A stretch of DNA of 64,000 bases from Dugong dugon (GCA_030035585.1 CM057480.1:7061001-7125000), one strand, 5' to 3'. Shown: positions 21,560-32,835, counted from the first letter of the stretch. Program-made: numbers and translations. Notes: generated by a model from the sequence alone, not told the origin.

Positions 21560-21758
21560 AACATGCAACGACCCTGTCTCTCAGCAAGCGCTGCCCAGTG
21601 CATTTTTCTCTAAGGAAATTAAAACTCCACTTCCCTTGGACAGAGATGGGAAGGCGGGCTGGTGGAGAGGCAAGGAGAAGGCCACTGGGGCGCCCCAAAG
21701 GTTTACTACAAACCTCCAATGATGCCGTCTCACAGTTCCTAAATGTTCAGCTCATCCA

Positions 21759-21951
21759 GGAGCCCTGGTGGCGCAATGGTTAAGCCCTCGGGTCAGCAAT
21801 GTGAACCCACCCAGCGGCTCCATGGGAGAAAAGACCCGACAATCTGTTCCTGTGAAGATTACAGCCTTGGAAACCCTATGGGGTTGTTCTACTCTGTCCT
21901 ACAGTATCACTGTGAGTCGAAATTGACTCAGTAGCACCCATAACAGCAATG
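21759..21951 (+). mobile_element. AfroSINE, long form, tRNA region shortened
   Basis: Near-consensus head 'ggagccctggtggcgcaatg', then the anticodon-arm region is shortened before 'tgaacccacccagcggctcc'. Tail retains RTE-like 'agtagcacccataacagca'. Confidence 0.88.
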
Positions 21952-21959
21952 ACACCACT

Positions 21960-22920
21960 CACAGTGCCTGAATTTTCAGTGTCCCCCCGAATTTTCAGTG
22001 TCCCTGTCTCATTTTACTTCGCACTCCCAAAAGTCAGTGTGTCCCGGGGCTGCCTGGGTTGGGAAGTTGTAGTGAAAAATAGGGGACGATGGAAAACAAA
22101 AAACCCAGAAAAGAAAAATAAAAAGAAGAAACGGGAAAGAAATCAAGATCTGAGATCATCAGAAAGGTTAAAAAGGGAGGTGGGGAGACCTGGGTGGCTA
22201 CAGAAGTGAAAGAGGAATACAGGAAGCTCCAGAGGTTGCTAGAATGTTACTGAGCTTCATGGCAACACAAGGCCTTACTGCTCTGGAAGAATAGGCCCTG
22301 CATCAAAGACTTCAAGACTTCAAAGCCCCTCAACCTCAAACGCCTGTTTTGGAAGCATTCCCAGTGCCGCAGAGAAGAGCAAGCAACAAGCGCCGTGTAG
22401 GACCTTACAAAGGTTTCCAATTGTTCTTTCTTCTTTTTCAGAGGAGGGGGAAGACTGTTCTTTTCTGAAATTCTATCCCTCTTTGGTATAAAACTATCCT
22501 TTTTTTTCCTCCCAAATAAAGTCACACACACACAAAAAACAAAAACAAACAATACATTCCAAACAGCTGGCAACCCTTTGCCGCTCCTCTACAATGCCTT
22601 ACTGGTGTCTGCAATTAAAAGACCCAACTGCTAATAATGTCTAGTCCTCGGTAGGGAGGATTAGATTCTTTGAGATCCATGGCAATTTCCTGAAGGCTTT
22701 GACCAGGTCACAGAACTCAGAGCAGCGCTTGTTAGAAGTGGCTCCAGCCACCCAGTCTGGCCCTGCACAACCTCCCTGCCCTGGTGATAACCCAGACTCC
22801 ACGTGAATAGCTCCAACGTCAGGACCTCACTACCCTCAGCTCACTGCTCTGAACTGACTCTTCCACTGCTGGACAGACTTAAAAAAAATAATCCCACATG
22901 TCAGACAGCAGTATTATACA
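21960..22920. other. Unassigned intron 2 sequence
   Basis: No exon recognised. Includes an A-rich purine stretch at 22080-22140 and a direct duplication of 'gaattttcagtgtcc' at 21970-22003. Confidence 0.4.
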
Positions 22921-22923
22921 TGC

Positions 22924-23264
22924 GTTGTTAGCTGCCATCAAGTGGGTCCCCGAATCCTGGCAACCCCATGCCTGACAGAACAAAATGCTGCCCATTACTG
23001 CGTCATCCCCATGATTGCCTGCAGATCAGACTATTATGAGCCATAGGGTTTTCATTGGCTGATTTTTGGAAATAGATCGCCAGGCCTTTCTTCCTAGTCT
23101 GTCTTAGTCTGGAAGCTCCACTGAAACCTGTTCAGCATCATAGCAATATGCAAGCCTCCACTGACAGACTGTGGTGGCTGTGCTTGAGGTACATTGGCCA
23201 GGAACTGAAGCCAAGACTCCCACATGGAAGAAGAGAATTCTACCACTGAACCACCAACGCCCTC
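22924..23264 (-). mobile_element. tRNA-Gly-like SINE, full length
   Basis: Antisense. Starts with the RTE-like tail 'gttgttagctgccatcaagt' and ends with the reverse head 'aattctaccactgaaccacc'. Best complete copy of the family in the window. Confidence 0.82.
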
Positions 23265-23542
23265 ATATTATACATACAGAAGATATCAAATACTTAGACT
23301 GAATTCAAAGGGTTAGGATTACGCTTTAAGCTGGCTGATGCTTACAAGGCCACACACAGTACGTTCTGGTTTATATGACTATTTCCAACTTTCTTTCAGT
23401 CCCTGAAAATGGGAAAGGTATATAGAGGAAGTCTACTTACAACTTCTCTACATATTAAGAGAAATTTCAGGTCTGAAGATAGTGGGAAGAAGCACTGAGA
23501 GCTGAGATGATATATAACTAGTACATGGATCTGACCCAAAAC

Positions 23543-23627
23543 GGCGCAGGACCGGGCAGTGTTTCATTCTGCTGTACGTAGGGTCGCTGTGAGTCGGAAC
23601 CAACTAGACTGCCCCTGACAACAACCA
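23543..23627 (+). mobile_element. RTE 3' terminal fragment
   Basis: 'ggcgcaggaccgggcagtgt' through 'cgctgtgagtcggaaccaac' to 'cctgacaacaacca': only the last ~85 bases of an RTE were copied. Confidence 0.85.
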
Positions 23628-23662
23628 CAGGTAAGATAGTTTGTCCCTACCTTGCATGGTAG

Positions 23663-23853
23663 CAGGGAAGGACTGCCCAATAAGCAAGGTACACACGGGC
23701 TTACTTGCGCTTACTAATCCATAACGCACAATTTCACCTGTTTTTCACCACATGAAATATGTGGTGAAACTCGTGTAAAATTGTGCACAATAGATTAGTA
23801 AGTAAACACAATTGAGCCCACGTGTGCCTTACTTACTGGGTAATCCACCCCTG
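23663..23853. mobile_element. Palindromic hAT-like MITE
   Basis: The 191-base segment is an imperfect palindrome: the left arm from 'cagggaaggactgcccaata' matches the reverse complement of the right arm ending 'gggtaatccacccctg', with a loop near 'atgaaatatgt' at ~23752-23762. Ends fit CAGGG...CCCTG as in hAT elements. Flanking 8-mers catggtag (23655-23662) and cacagtag (23854-23861) agree at six of eight positions. No coding capacity. Confidence 0.7.
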
Positions 23854-24057
23854 CACAGTAGGACTACGTAGTGGCCAGAGCTATTCTGGCAGCCTCTTGG
23901 TACCAAGGACACAGGCTCCTTCCTTTGTGTTGGTCTGCCATCTCTGGGGTCTTACCATTCTCTGCCTGGGCAAGTGGCACACCAGTGCCATATCTACATA
24001 ATAGCTAGTGGGAAGGGGAGGGGCGGGGAGAAGAGCAGGCCTCTCCTTAAAGGCATG

Positions 24058-24495
24058 TTATGGATGGAATTGTGTCCCCCAAAAATATGTGCAGGAATCC
24101 TAACCCCTATACCTGTAATATAATATAGTGTAATATAATGTAATGACTTTACATCTAATCTAATGTAATGTAGTCACCTTCCATAATGCATTTAATGTAA
24201 TATAACTGATCACTCAGTTAAGGTCATACCAGTGTGGGGTGGATCCTACACCTAATCACTCCCGAGTTATATAAAGAGCTGCAGAGACACAAACACAGAT
24301 ACACACAGGAAGACAGTCCCCATGTGAGGATTGCCAAAGAACTGAGGGACTCCGTGGACTACCTCCGAGGAAGGAACGGACACAGTTGAGACCCTGATGT
24401 GGATTTTTAGCCTCCAGAGCCATGAGAAAATGTATTTCTGCTCTTAAAAGCCACCAGTGGTGGTGTTCCCGTAACAGCAGCACTGGAAAATGAAG
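24058..24495 (+). mobile_element. LTR-like repeat with internal TAATATAATG expansion
   Basis: Same start as 1516 ('tggatggaattgtgtccccc') and similar end ('cttttaaaagccaccagtgg'), but a different middle containing repeated TAATATAATGTAATG-like units at about 24115-24200. Confidence 0.55.
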
Positions 24496-24499
24496 GCAA

Positions 24500-25036
24500 G
24501 CATGACCTACAAGTTTAACACATCACTTCCCTTCACATTCCACCAGCAAGAACTCAGTCCTACAGTCCACCTAGAGGCAGGGTGGCTGGGAAACAGAGAC
24601 TAGCTGGGTGCCCAAAGGCCTGACTGAAAATTCTGTCGCTACAGAAGAAAAGGAATATCAGGGGATACTGTGTCTTATTGCTACTGGTGCTCAGATAGCC
24701 CAGAAAGCATGATTTTCAGGCTGATGTCTAATGCTGGGTTCTCAAGAGTTTAAAGTAAGATAAAGCCACTTGGGCTCACCATCTGGCATTCCATAAAGCC
24801 TCCAAAAGTTTCAGTGAAGAGTCAGGAAGAGTGGGCCCTTCCTCTTGCTCCCTTAGAACTCTGCCTGCCTCTTTCTTTAGCATTTACTCTGCTTTTATAT
24901 GATACTTAGCCTTGCACATGTTTGTCTTTCCCATCAGATTCTGCTTCTTGAAGGCAGTAGGGATATCCTCTTTCTCTAGGTACCTTTGGCCTTTCTGGCT
25001 CTTCAGCCTCCAGCATGAAGCCTCATAAGTGGAAGA
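24500..25036. other. Unassigned intron 2 sequence
   Basis: No exon or repeat recognised. Confidence 0.35.
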
Positions 25037-25195
25037 AAACCAAACCTGTTGTCCTGGAGTTGATTCTGACTCATAGCGACCCTACAGGACAGAGCAGAAC
25101 TGCCCCACAGCATTTCCAAGGAGCGGCTGGTGGATTCGAACAGCTGACTTTTTTGTTAGCAGCCATAGCTCTTAACCACTGTGCCACCAGGGCTC
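25037..25195 (-). mobile_element. AfroSINE
   Basis: Antisense copy from 'caaacctgttgtcctggagt' to 'gtgccaccagggctca'. Confidence 0.92.
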
Positions 25196-25261
25196 AGGCT
25201 GATATTGTACAAAAATCCTCTCTTTGCTCCCCACCCTGTCTGCACTACATGTGAGTAGAGG

Positions 25262-25385
25262 AGCTCAGTGCTACTCAAAGTGTGGTCCATGGACCAGCAG
25301 CATTAGCATTACCTGGAAACTTTTAGAAAAGCATATTCTCAGGCCCCACTCAGACCTAGTGAATCAGGCCTTTGGCAATTTCCAC
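25262..25385 (+). mobile_element. MER5A-like hAT fragment
   Basis: 'ctcaaagtgtggtccatgga', 'cagcagcattagcattacct' and 'ggccccactcagacctagtg' are diagnostic blocks. Confidence 0.8.
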
Positions 25386-25407
25386 ATAGGACACATTTCC
25401 AGCTACA

Positions 25408-25958
25408 TGAAGAAAGCTTTTTTTTTTTTTTTTTTGGTTTTAAATTGTGCTTTAGGTGAAAGTTTACAGTTCAAGTTAATTTCTCATAAAAAAATTTATG
25501 CACATATTGTTATGTGACCCTAGTTGCAATCCCTATAATGTGACAGCACACTCCTCCAACCAGCATTCGTCCCTTTCTGCCTTCTCATCCTGCCTCTGGA
25601 CAGAAGCCATCCATCTGGTTTCATGTATCTGCTTGAACTAAGAAGCACACTCTTCATGAGTATCATTTTGTTTTATAGTTCAGTCTAATCTTTGTCTGAA
25701 GAGTGGACTTTGAGAATGGTTTTAGTTCTGGGTTAACAGAGCGTCCAGGGCCCATGGCTTTGAGGGTTCCTCCAATCTCAGTCAGACCATTAAGTCAGGT
25801 CTTTTTACGTGAATTTGAGTTCTGCTCCACACTTTTCTCCCGCTCCATCAGAGATCTCTGTTGTGTTCCCTGTCAGGGCAGTCATTGGTGGTAGCCGGGT
25901 ACCATCTAGTTCTTCAGGTCTCATGCTGATAGAGTCTCTTGTTTATGTGGCCCTTTAA
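25408..25958 (-). mobile_element. L1 3' UTR insertion, antisense, 5'-truncated
   Basis: Starts with an 18-base poly-T and follows the same 3' UTR as 5665-6640 ('gttctgggttaacagagcg', 'gtcagggcagtcattggtgg'). Possible short duplication aagaaagct / aagaaaact at the ends. Confidence 0.85.
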
Positions 25959-26159
25959 GAAAACTCTATTTTGAATCCACAGCTCAAGTAAGGGTATGTG
26001 GTAAGCAGCAGGAAGAAAGGCTGCAGAGTACAGGAGAAGAATCAGTGCGCAAAGACTCAGAATCCTCAGTTTACCACTCATGAGCTATGCGGTTTTGGAC
26101 AAATAACCTCTTTCAGCTGATTCCTCTGTAGGTGAAACGGCTGGCTGTTCCCTGATATC

Positions 26160-26530
26160 TGTTCTCCCTTTTTGCATGGTAATAGAGTTTCTAGCTGAGC
26201 ACATGGCCACCCAGAATAAAGATTCTACTTCACAGATTTCTCTGGAAGGAAGTGTGGCCATGTGACCACATTTAGGCTAATAGCATGAGAGCAGAAGTGA
26301 TGTCTACAACTATTGTGTCATGCATTAAAGGGAAGGAATGTGCTCCCTCTTTGCCCCTTTCTTTTGTTCTTTCCCCCAGCCAAAATGCAGACGTGATGAC
26401 AGGTGGTGAAGCAGCCACTGTGGGCCACAGTCCAGAAGCTAAATGTTAAAGTTGGCAGAGCCACAAGATAGAAGGAACCTGGGTCGCTGGTTGACCTTGT
26501 GGAACAGGTGGCCTAGATACAAGAGAAGGA
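26160..26530. repeat. Possible old LTR or DNA-element fragment
   Basis: Blocks like 'ggccatgtgaccacatttag' and 'gagcagaagtgatgtctaca' recur in mammalian dispersed repeats; the family could not be named. Confidence 0.35.
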
Positions 26531-26901
26531 AATAACATGTTTTAAGCCAATGTTATTTTGGATCTTTCTATCATAATGATCAAACGTATAACCTAACTGA
26601 TGATAGTCTTAATTTGTAAAAGTCCCACCCATCTTAAAGGAGACAATACTGTTAAAGGGCTGTGTAAACAGTAAAGTGCTCTACTTGTATAATTTACTTT
26701 TCTTATTCTTGCTTAGTGACTACTGACTAGAGGCCGGTTAGTCAGAGGTAATTATTTAGAACCCAACTGTGTCCTTCAGAGTAAGTCACTTGGGAAATAT
26801 AAAGACTGAATGGATCCCAGTCATGAACACATTCCCAACGGGTAACAGCAGGGTCCTATTTCTACACATTCAGGTAGGCTGGCCTGAGGCAGAGCCAACA
26901 G

Positions 26902-27076
26902 GGAAAAAAAACAAAAAAACAAACCTCGTTGCTGTCCAGTCAATTCCAACTCATAGTGACCCTACAGGGCAGAGTAGAACTGCCCCATAGGGTTTCCAAG
27001 GAGTGGCTGCTGGATTCAAACTGCTGACCTTTTGGTTAGTAGCCGAGCTGTTAACCACTGTGCCACCAGGGTTCCT
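26902..27076 (-). mobile_element. AfroSINE with perfect 12-bp target-site duplication
   Basis: Full-length antisense copy. cagagccaacag occurs at 26890-26901 and again at 27077-27088. Confidence 0.95.
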
Positions 27077-27394
27077 CAGAGCCAACAGAGGGAGCCCATT
27101 TTATTTTATGTCTCTCAGCCCTGGGCTAGTAAGTTATGTGCTTTGTTCTGGCACCATCTTTTGTGGAAGGGTCTTATGGAAAGATCTGGAAATATTAGTA
27201 CTCTTTAGAGCTGCCAAAAAAGATTTCCAAGGCCTAACATCTGGACTAGTACTTCCTGTTCAGTATGGCACAATGAAGATGGCCACTTCCAAGGTCAAGA
27301 AAATGAGTATCTGTGTACACTGGGAGCCAAGCCGATTTCAGGGTTGACAGCTGTGGTTGGCATGAGGGACCTGCATCTCATTCCTGGCTATCAA

Positions 27395-27560
27395 ATATCC
27401 TCTCAGTGCCTCAGTTTCTTCATCTGCAAAATGGAAATAATACGTCCCATCTTTGCAGAGTTATTGTGAAGATTAAGTGAAATGATGTAAATACAGGACC
27501 CGGCACGATCCCTGGCACACAGTAGATGCTTAGTAAATGCTAGCTTCTGTTACTGGTAGA
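27395..27560 (+). mobile_element. MIR
   Basis: 'agtgcctcagtttcttcatc', 'tgcaaaatggaaataatacg' and 'ccctggcacacagtagatgc' are the conserved MIR core and tail. Confidence 0.9.
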
Positions 27561-28079
27561 AGGAGGCTCATGGGGCTTGCAGTGAGGTCAATGGTGATGA
27601 GCTACAGACGATCAAGTCCCAGAGAATGCATTTGGGTAGGCCCTGGTATTGACTGCTATGAAGAGACCAAATTTTATTGCTTTAAATTTTCAGTTCAAAT
27701 CAGACAAAGCACATTCAAGACTCTCTGGACAAACAGTATTCTAACAGCTGGAGTTCAGGTGCTCAGATGTGCTGGCGGGAACCAGCTGTGGTTCCTGCTT
27801 CATATTAAAGACAGCTACAGGTAACCTGGCACCTGTACTCTCTCTAGATACATAAAGGCAACGGCATACTGTTCTTTTTTTAAAAAAAATTATGTAGTCA
27901 GTATTTATTGAGCAAAATAGCATCAGTAACACTTGAAAAATAACAGTATACATAGAGGCCAGACCTATAATTTAATCAGGCTACAGAAAATGCTTGGGCA
28001 CGTGAGGATTTTTTTGGACTCTTCATGAGGTGGTAGTTATGAGAACTGGGCCCAAAGGTTAGGAACTGCTGGAGTAGTG

Positions 28080-28295
28080 AGGGATTAAGAATATGGTTCA
28101 ATCCCAGCCCTACCACCTCTGGACTGTCTGACCTTGTGTGCGTTACTTAACTTCTGTAAATTATAAGTTTCCTCAAATGTGAACTGGCAATAGTAACACC
28201 TGCCCCTCTAGGGTCGCTGTAAAGATTAGAGATAATGTAGGTGAAGCACTTGGCAGAGTCCCTGACACATGATTAGCACATAGCATATTGTTAAA
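28080..28295 (+). mobile_element. MIR
   Basis: 'aatcccagccctaccacctc', 'gcgttacttaacttctgtaa' and 'agagtccctgacacatgatt' follow the MIR order. Confidence 0.8.
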
Positions 28296-28299
28296 ACAG

Positions 28300-28755
28300 G
28301 TTCCAATGCAATGCTCATGCCTTATCAACTGAGGGGGCTGCACACAGGATTATGAAACTCTGGTTTTTGCAGTGTCCCATGGGTGGTCTCTCAGTCAAGT
28401 TCCCAGGGGACTAATGTCAGGCCCACTGATCCTTATCTGCAGGCTTAGATTCACAAATGCCCTGAAAAGCAAAAGTAAACTCAAAACTCACTTGGAAGCC
28501 AAAGCCAACCTGACTGACATGGGTGTGATGTGGTCTTTGCTGTCCCTCTTAGGAAAATTCACATGTTCTTACAGAAACATGAAGGTGTTTGATTCTGGTG
28601 CTGTCCCAGACCCAGAGGGAGGTGTTACATAATATAGACATGTACCAAATGACTTTAATATTCTTCTAAAATTTGAAAAAAAATTCTTAATTCCAAGCAC
28701 ATTTGGCCCAGGGATCCTGGGTAAGGGAATGTGAGCCTATAACTATCTCTAAACC
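28300..28755. other. Unassigned intron 2 sequence
   Basis: No exon or repeat recognised; the open frame at 28372-28632 has no familiar domain. Confidence 0.35.
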
Positions 28756-28756
28756 T

Positions 28757-28941
28757 GTGCTTCCCTAGCTGTAGGTGCAAAAGAATCATCTGGAAAGCTT
28801 GTAATGATGGAGACTCCAGGCTTTTTCTCAGAGTTTTTGACTAAGTAGGTGTGGGTGGGGTCTAAGATCCTGTATTTCTAACAAGTTCCCAGATGATGCT
28901 GATGCCATGGTCCGGGGACCACACTTTGAGTAGCAAGATTC
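28757..28941 (-). mobile_element. MER5A-like hAT element, antisense
   Basis: Ends 'ccatggtccggggaccacac' and 'tttgagtagc', the reverse of the MER5A terminus. Confidence 0.8.
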
Positions 28942-29399
28942 TAGGAGGCCCACCTGGGCACCAGAAGCCTACCAGCTGCCTCAGCACAATGTCCTCGGTC
29001 AGCCTGACCCTTGCCATGCTCCTGACTGGTGGTGGGATGCCACAGTGAGGACCGGCATCTGAAGGCCCCAGTCTGCTATATAGTAGGTTCTGCGGAGCAG
29101 TAGGTAATTCACAAGTTTAGTCTGAGGTTACTGATGTTAAACACGGAAGGTTGCTCTAGACTTGACTCTGAATATTCAGATTAACACTGTTTATCCAACT
29201 CACAAATGCTTTGGGAGGTTTCAAAGATGCTCTTCGGTTGGAACAACAAATAAAAACCCCAACCAGAAGTCAGACATGTTTGACCTATAGCATCTGCCTG
29301 CACCAAATGAAATTTTTAGAACATCTGGCTATAAACATTTTAAAACTGGGTAAGTTCACACAGAAACCCAGATTTCTGGATTCTCTCAGGAAAAAAAAA

Positions 29400-29922
29400 T
29401 GCCCGAGACCAGAAGAATTAGATGGTGCCTTGCTACCACCAAGGACTGCCCTAACACGGATCACAACAGAGAGTCCTGGGCAGAGCAGGAGAAAAATGTA
29501 GAACAGAATTCAAATTCATGTAAAAAGACCAGGCTTACTGGTCTGACAGAGACTGGAGGAACCCCCCAGACTATGGCTCCTGGACACCCTGCTAACTCAG
29601 AACTGAAGCCACTCCCGAAGCCCACTCTTCAGACAAAGATTAGACAGGCCTATAAAACAAAAAGTAACACACGGGAGGAACGTGCTTTCCAGTTCAGTCA
29701 AATACACAAGACCAAATGGGCAGCTCCTGTCCAAAAGCAGGATGAGGAGGCCGGAAGGGACAGGAACTGGACAAATGGACACAGGGAACCCAGGGTGGAA
29801 AGGGGGAGTGTGCTGTCACATTGTGGTGATTGCAACTAATGTCACAAAACAACATGTGTATAAATTTTTGAACGAGAAATTAACTTGAGCTGTAAATTTT
29901 CGCCTAAAGCATAATCAAAACA
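29400..29922 (+). mobile_element. L1 3' UTR fragment, sense
   Basis: Same family as 9380 and 54485 ('accagaagaattagatggtg', 'aaaaagaccaggcttactgg', 'cttcagacaaagattagaca'), ending in an A-rich tail. The 146-codon open frame at 29399-29839 is within this UTR and not a gene. Confidence 0.88.
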
Positions 29923-30431
29923 AAACCAAGGTAACAAGTGGAAGACCTAGCAATCCTGGGACCACATTTCCAGCTTATTTTTTTGCTGTGAAGAATATTT
30001 CTCAAGCTGTTTAATGTGCTAAGAAACTGTGTCTGGGTGGAAAGAATTCAAAAGCATGCTCAGTTTACTAATTTGCACACCTGTCTGGACCTTCACACAC
30101 GTGAGTGTGCAGGCCCTCAACTTGGAGGCCTTGCCTGAGGAGATAAACGATTAAACAATTCTGAAGGGACTAGAAGTCCAGGTTCCCTGCCTTCCGACTG
30201 GGGATTTTATTGCTCCAGAAGAAGAGCACCAGGAGAAGGATGAGATCAGGAAAAAACACTGGATGGATGTCAGGACACATGGACTCCAGTGGGGTGTAAG
30301 TCTGTGCAAAGGCATACGACTCCAAATCTCGGCTTACTTATCTATAAAATGGGGACACACCTCCCAATGATAAATTCCAATAATGCAAATCAAAGCACTG
30401 TAAAAACTAGGGAGTGCCAGAAGGAAGTGCT
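29923..30431. other. Unassigned intron 2 sequence with a weak MIR remnant
   Basis: Only a MIR-like core at about 30320-30405 ('tatctataaaatggggac') stands out. Confidence 0.4.
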
Positions 30432-31597
30432 GTTAATTTGTTTTGTTGTTGTTGTTGTTAGGTGATGTCGAGTCGGTTCCAACTCACAGTAACCCTACGT
30501 ACAACAGAACGAAACCCTGCCTGGTCCTGTGCTATCCTCACAATCCTTGCTACGTTTGAGCCCATTGTTGCAGCCACTGTGTCAATCCATCTCATTGACG
30601 GTCTTCTTCCTTTTGCTGGCCCTCTACCTTACCAAGCAGGATGTTCTTTTCCAGGGACTGGCCCCTCCTGATAAAAGTGTCCCAAGTACGTGAGGTGAAG
30701 TCTCAACCAACCTAATTTCCAAGGAGCACTCTGGCTGTACTTCGTCCGAGATAGACTTGTTTGTTCTGGCAATCCATGGGATATTCAACATTTTTCGCCA
30801 ACACCATAATTCAAAGGCATCGATTCTTCTTCGGTCTTCCTTATTTATTGTCCAGCTTTCGCATGCATATGAGGCGATGGAAAATACCATGGCTTGGGTC
30901 AGGCACACCTAGTCCTCAAAGTGACATCTTTGCTTTTCAACACTTTAATGTGGTCTTTTGCAGCAGATTTGCCAATCGCAATACATGTTGTTTGATTTCT
31001 TGACTGTCGCTTCCACGGACATTGATGGTGGATCCAAGTAAAATGAAATTCTTGACAACTTCAACATTTTCTCCATTTATCATGATGTTGCTTATTGGTC
31101 CAGTTGTGAGGATTTTTGTTTTATGTTGAGGTGTAATCCATACTGAAGGCCGTAGTCTTTATCAGTAAGTGCTTCAAGTTCTCTTCACTTCCAGCAAGCA
31201 AGGTTGCATCATCTGCATATTGTAGGTTGTTAATGAGTCTTCCTTCCTTCAATCCTGATGCCATGCTATTCTTCATATAGTCCAGCTTCTCTGACTATGT
31301 GCTCAGCGTACAGACTGAATAAGTATGTAAAAGGATACAACCCTGACGCACACCTTACCTGAGTTTAAACCACACAGTATCGTCTCGCTCTGTTCGAATG
31401 ACTGCCTCTTGGTCTATGTACAGGTTCTGCATGAGCACAATTAAGTGTTCTGGAATCCCCATTCTTCGCAATGTTATCTGTAATTTGTTATGATCCACAC
31501 AGTCGAATGCCTTTGCATGGTCAGTAAGACACAGCTAAACATCTTTTTGGTACATTACTATTAACTCATCTGCAGTCTTTATTCGGTTTTCGATGGC
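30432..31597 (-). mobile_element. RTE-class LINE, RT to 3' end, antisense
   Basis: Longest RTE in the window (~1.17 kb). Starts with a (GTT)n run (reverse of the tail). The minus-strand reading passes C-terminal landmarks (SWTINKEDRRRIDAFELWCW) and, upstream, RT palm sequence around FDCVDHNKL, with several stops and frameshifts. Directly followed on the minus strand's 5' side by an AfroSINE head (31604-31717). Confidence 0.9.
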
Positions 31598-31603
31598 TCA
31601 TTT

Positions 31604-31717
31604 TTTTCAGAAATAGATCCAGGCCTTTCTTCTGAGGCACCTCTGGGTGGACTTAAACTTCCAACCTTTCAGTTAGCAGCCGAGTGCATTAACTATTTGC
31701 ACCACCCAGTGACTCCA
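31604..31717 (-). mobile_element. AfroSINE 5' part fused upstream of the RTE
   Basis: Reverse of the older-type head ('ccacccagtgactcc'), B-box region and the 'cttctgaggcacctctgggt' block; lacks the SINE 3' half. Same orientation as the adjoining RTE. Confidence 0.85.
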
Positions 31718-32341
31718 GCATACACCATAGGATACTACTGTATTTACACATTTTATTAGCCATTTACTCCTAGATGGTATGTAGATCTTTGTTTATCCTG
31801 AACCCAGCATGTTGCCTGGAGCCAAGGCAAGAATCCAATCACCCTTGACTAGTCTCACTTCCAGATGGGAGGACACCTATTTGTTCTAACAGCAGTTTTC
31901 ATTTTTCATTCTAACTCTGCACACAGCATGCACCACACCAGAGAGCTCTGAAGTCCACAGGGGTGAGGCCACGACTCCAGGAGGGGCTTGAAGGAAGGTC
32001 TACAGAGGCTGGTACCCTCACACACCTGTTTCCAGGTTGACATCGGTTACACAAGAGTCTCCATAAGAGAACTGAGCTCTCCTTGATTTGGTCTTCAGAG
32101 AATTGGTTTGCTATTTTGCCTGAAAGGAATTTCTGGAACTTCCAACACACTTGGTCTCATACTCAAGTGTAAAACACTCTAAGAAGCTATTGGATAACAT
32201 TGCGATTATTTGCCCTGTTGGGTTTTCCACTGCTTGACCCACCCTCTGTCAGCTGAAAGACAATCTAGAATTGACTCGCAAAGGGCTAAATGGCATCCTA
32301 TCTAGTGGGCAATGGACAAGAACACCCATGGGCTTCCTTAC

Positions 32342-32515
32342 CACTGTTGTCCAGGGCACTTGGGGAATCCTGGTGTAGGTCATCGTTATGTAGATGATGA
32401 GGAAGAATACAGTGAGGACCCAGTAAAATACAGCTACGAACATGACCCAGCCAAATGCAGGGACGCGGAAGTACTCAGTTCCAGCAATAAGTGTCCACAC
32501 CAGCAGTCCCAGGAC
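32342..32515 (-). CDS. CMTM8: CMTM8 exon 2
   Basis: 174 bases, 58 codons, beginning VLGLLVWTLIAGTEYF and ending PQVPWTTV. It encodes the end of the first MARVEL transmembrane helix, a short loop and the whole second helix (FGWVMFVAVFYWVLTVFF). The acceptor is a long pyrimidine tract ending TTTCACAG before GTC; the donor is ACAGTG|GTAAGG. Start and end are phase 0, and the junction codons match exon 3. Every residue agrees with human CMTM8 as I remember it, so this exon is under strong constraint. The open frame continues leftward past the donor into intron and that extension is not coding. An AfroSINE lies 149 bases upstream of the acceptor. Confidence 0.98.
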
Positions 32516-32664
32516 CTGTGAAATAGGAGAGGCAGAAGAAAAGAAAAGGGAGGTGAAGGAGACAATTTAAAAAATTTTAAAAAAAAGGAAGGAAGTTGGG
32601 GACAGAGAAAAAAAATAATTATACAGAGCGTCAATTACAAATTTCACGCATGCACACACATACA

Positions 32665-32835
32665 CGGAGCCCTGGTGGTGCAGTGGTTAAGAGCTTGGCT
32701 GCTAACCAAAAGGTCAGCAGTTTGCATCCACCAGCCGCTCCTTGGAAGCCCTATGGGGCAGTTCTACTCTGTCCTATATGGTCACTATGAGTCGGAATGG
32801 ATTTGACAGCAACGGGTTTGGTTTTCTGGTTTGGT
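32665..32835 (+). mobile_element. AfroSINE 149 bp upstream of CMTM8 exon 2
   Basis: Near-consensus sense copy ('ggagccctggtggtgcagtg' to 'gggtttggttttctggtttgg'). Antisense to the gene, close to but outside the exon 2 branch-point region. Confidence 0.94.

Larger units (their letters stand above)
18871..32341 (-). other. CMTM8: CMTM8 intron 2
   Basis: About 13.5 kb. Filled with AfroSINEs, RTE and L1 fragments, MIRs, MER5-like elements and a palindromic MITE, listed separately. I see no additional exon on either strand. Confidence 0.85.

Noticed and set aside
29399..29839. 146-codon open frame, plus strand
   Set aside because: Falls entirely inside an L1 3' UTR; related copies at 9380 and 54485 do not keep the frame.
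32249..32341. Extension of the exon 2 open frame to the left
   Set aside because: The consensus donor G|GTAAGG at 32342/32341 and the match to exon 3 show that the extension is intronic read-through.
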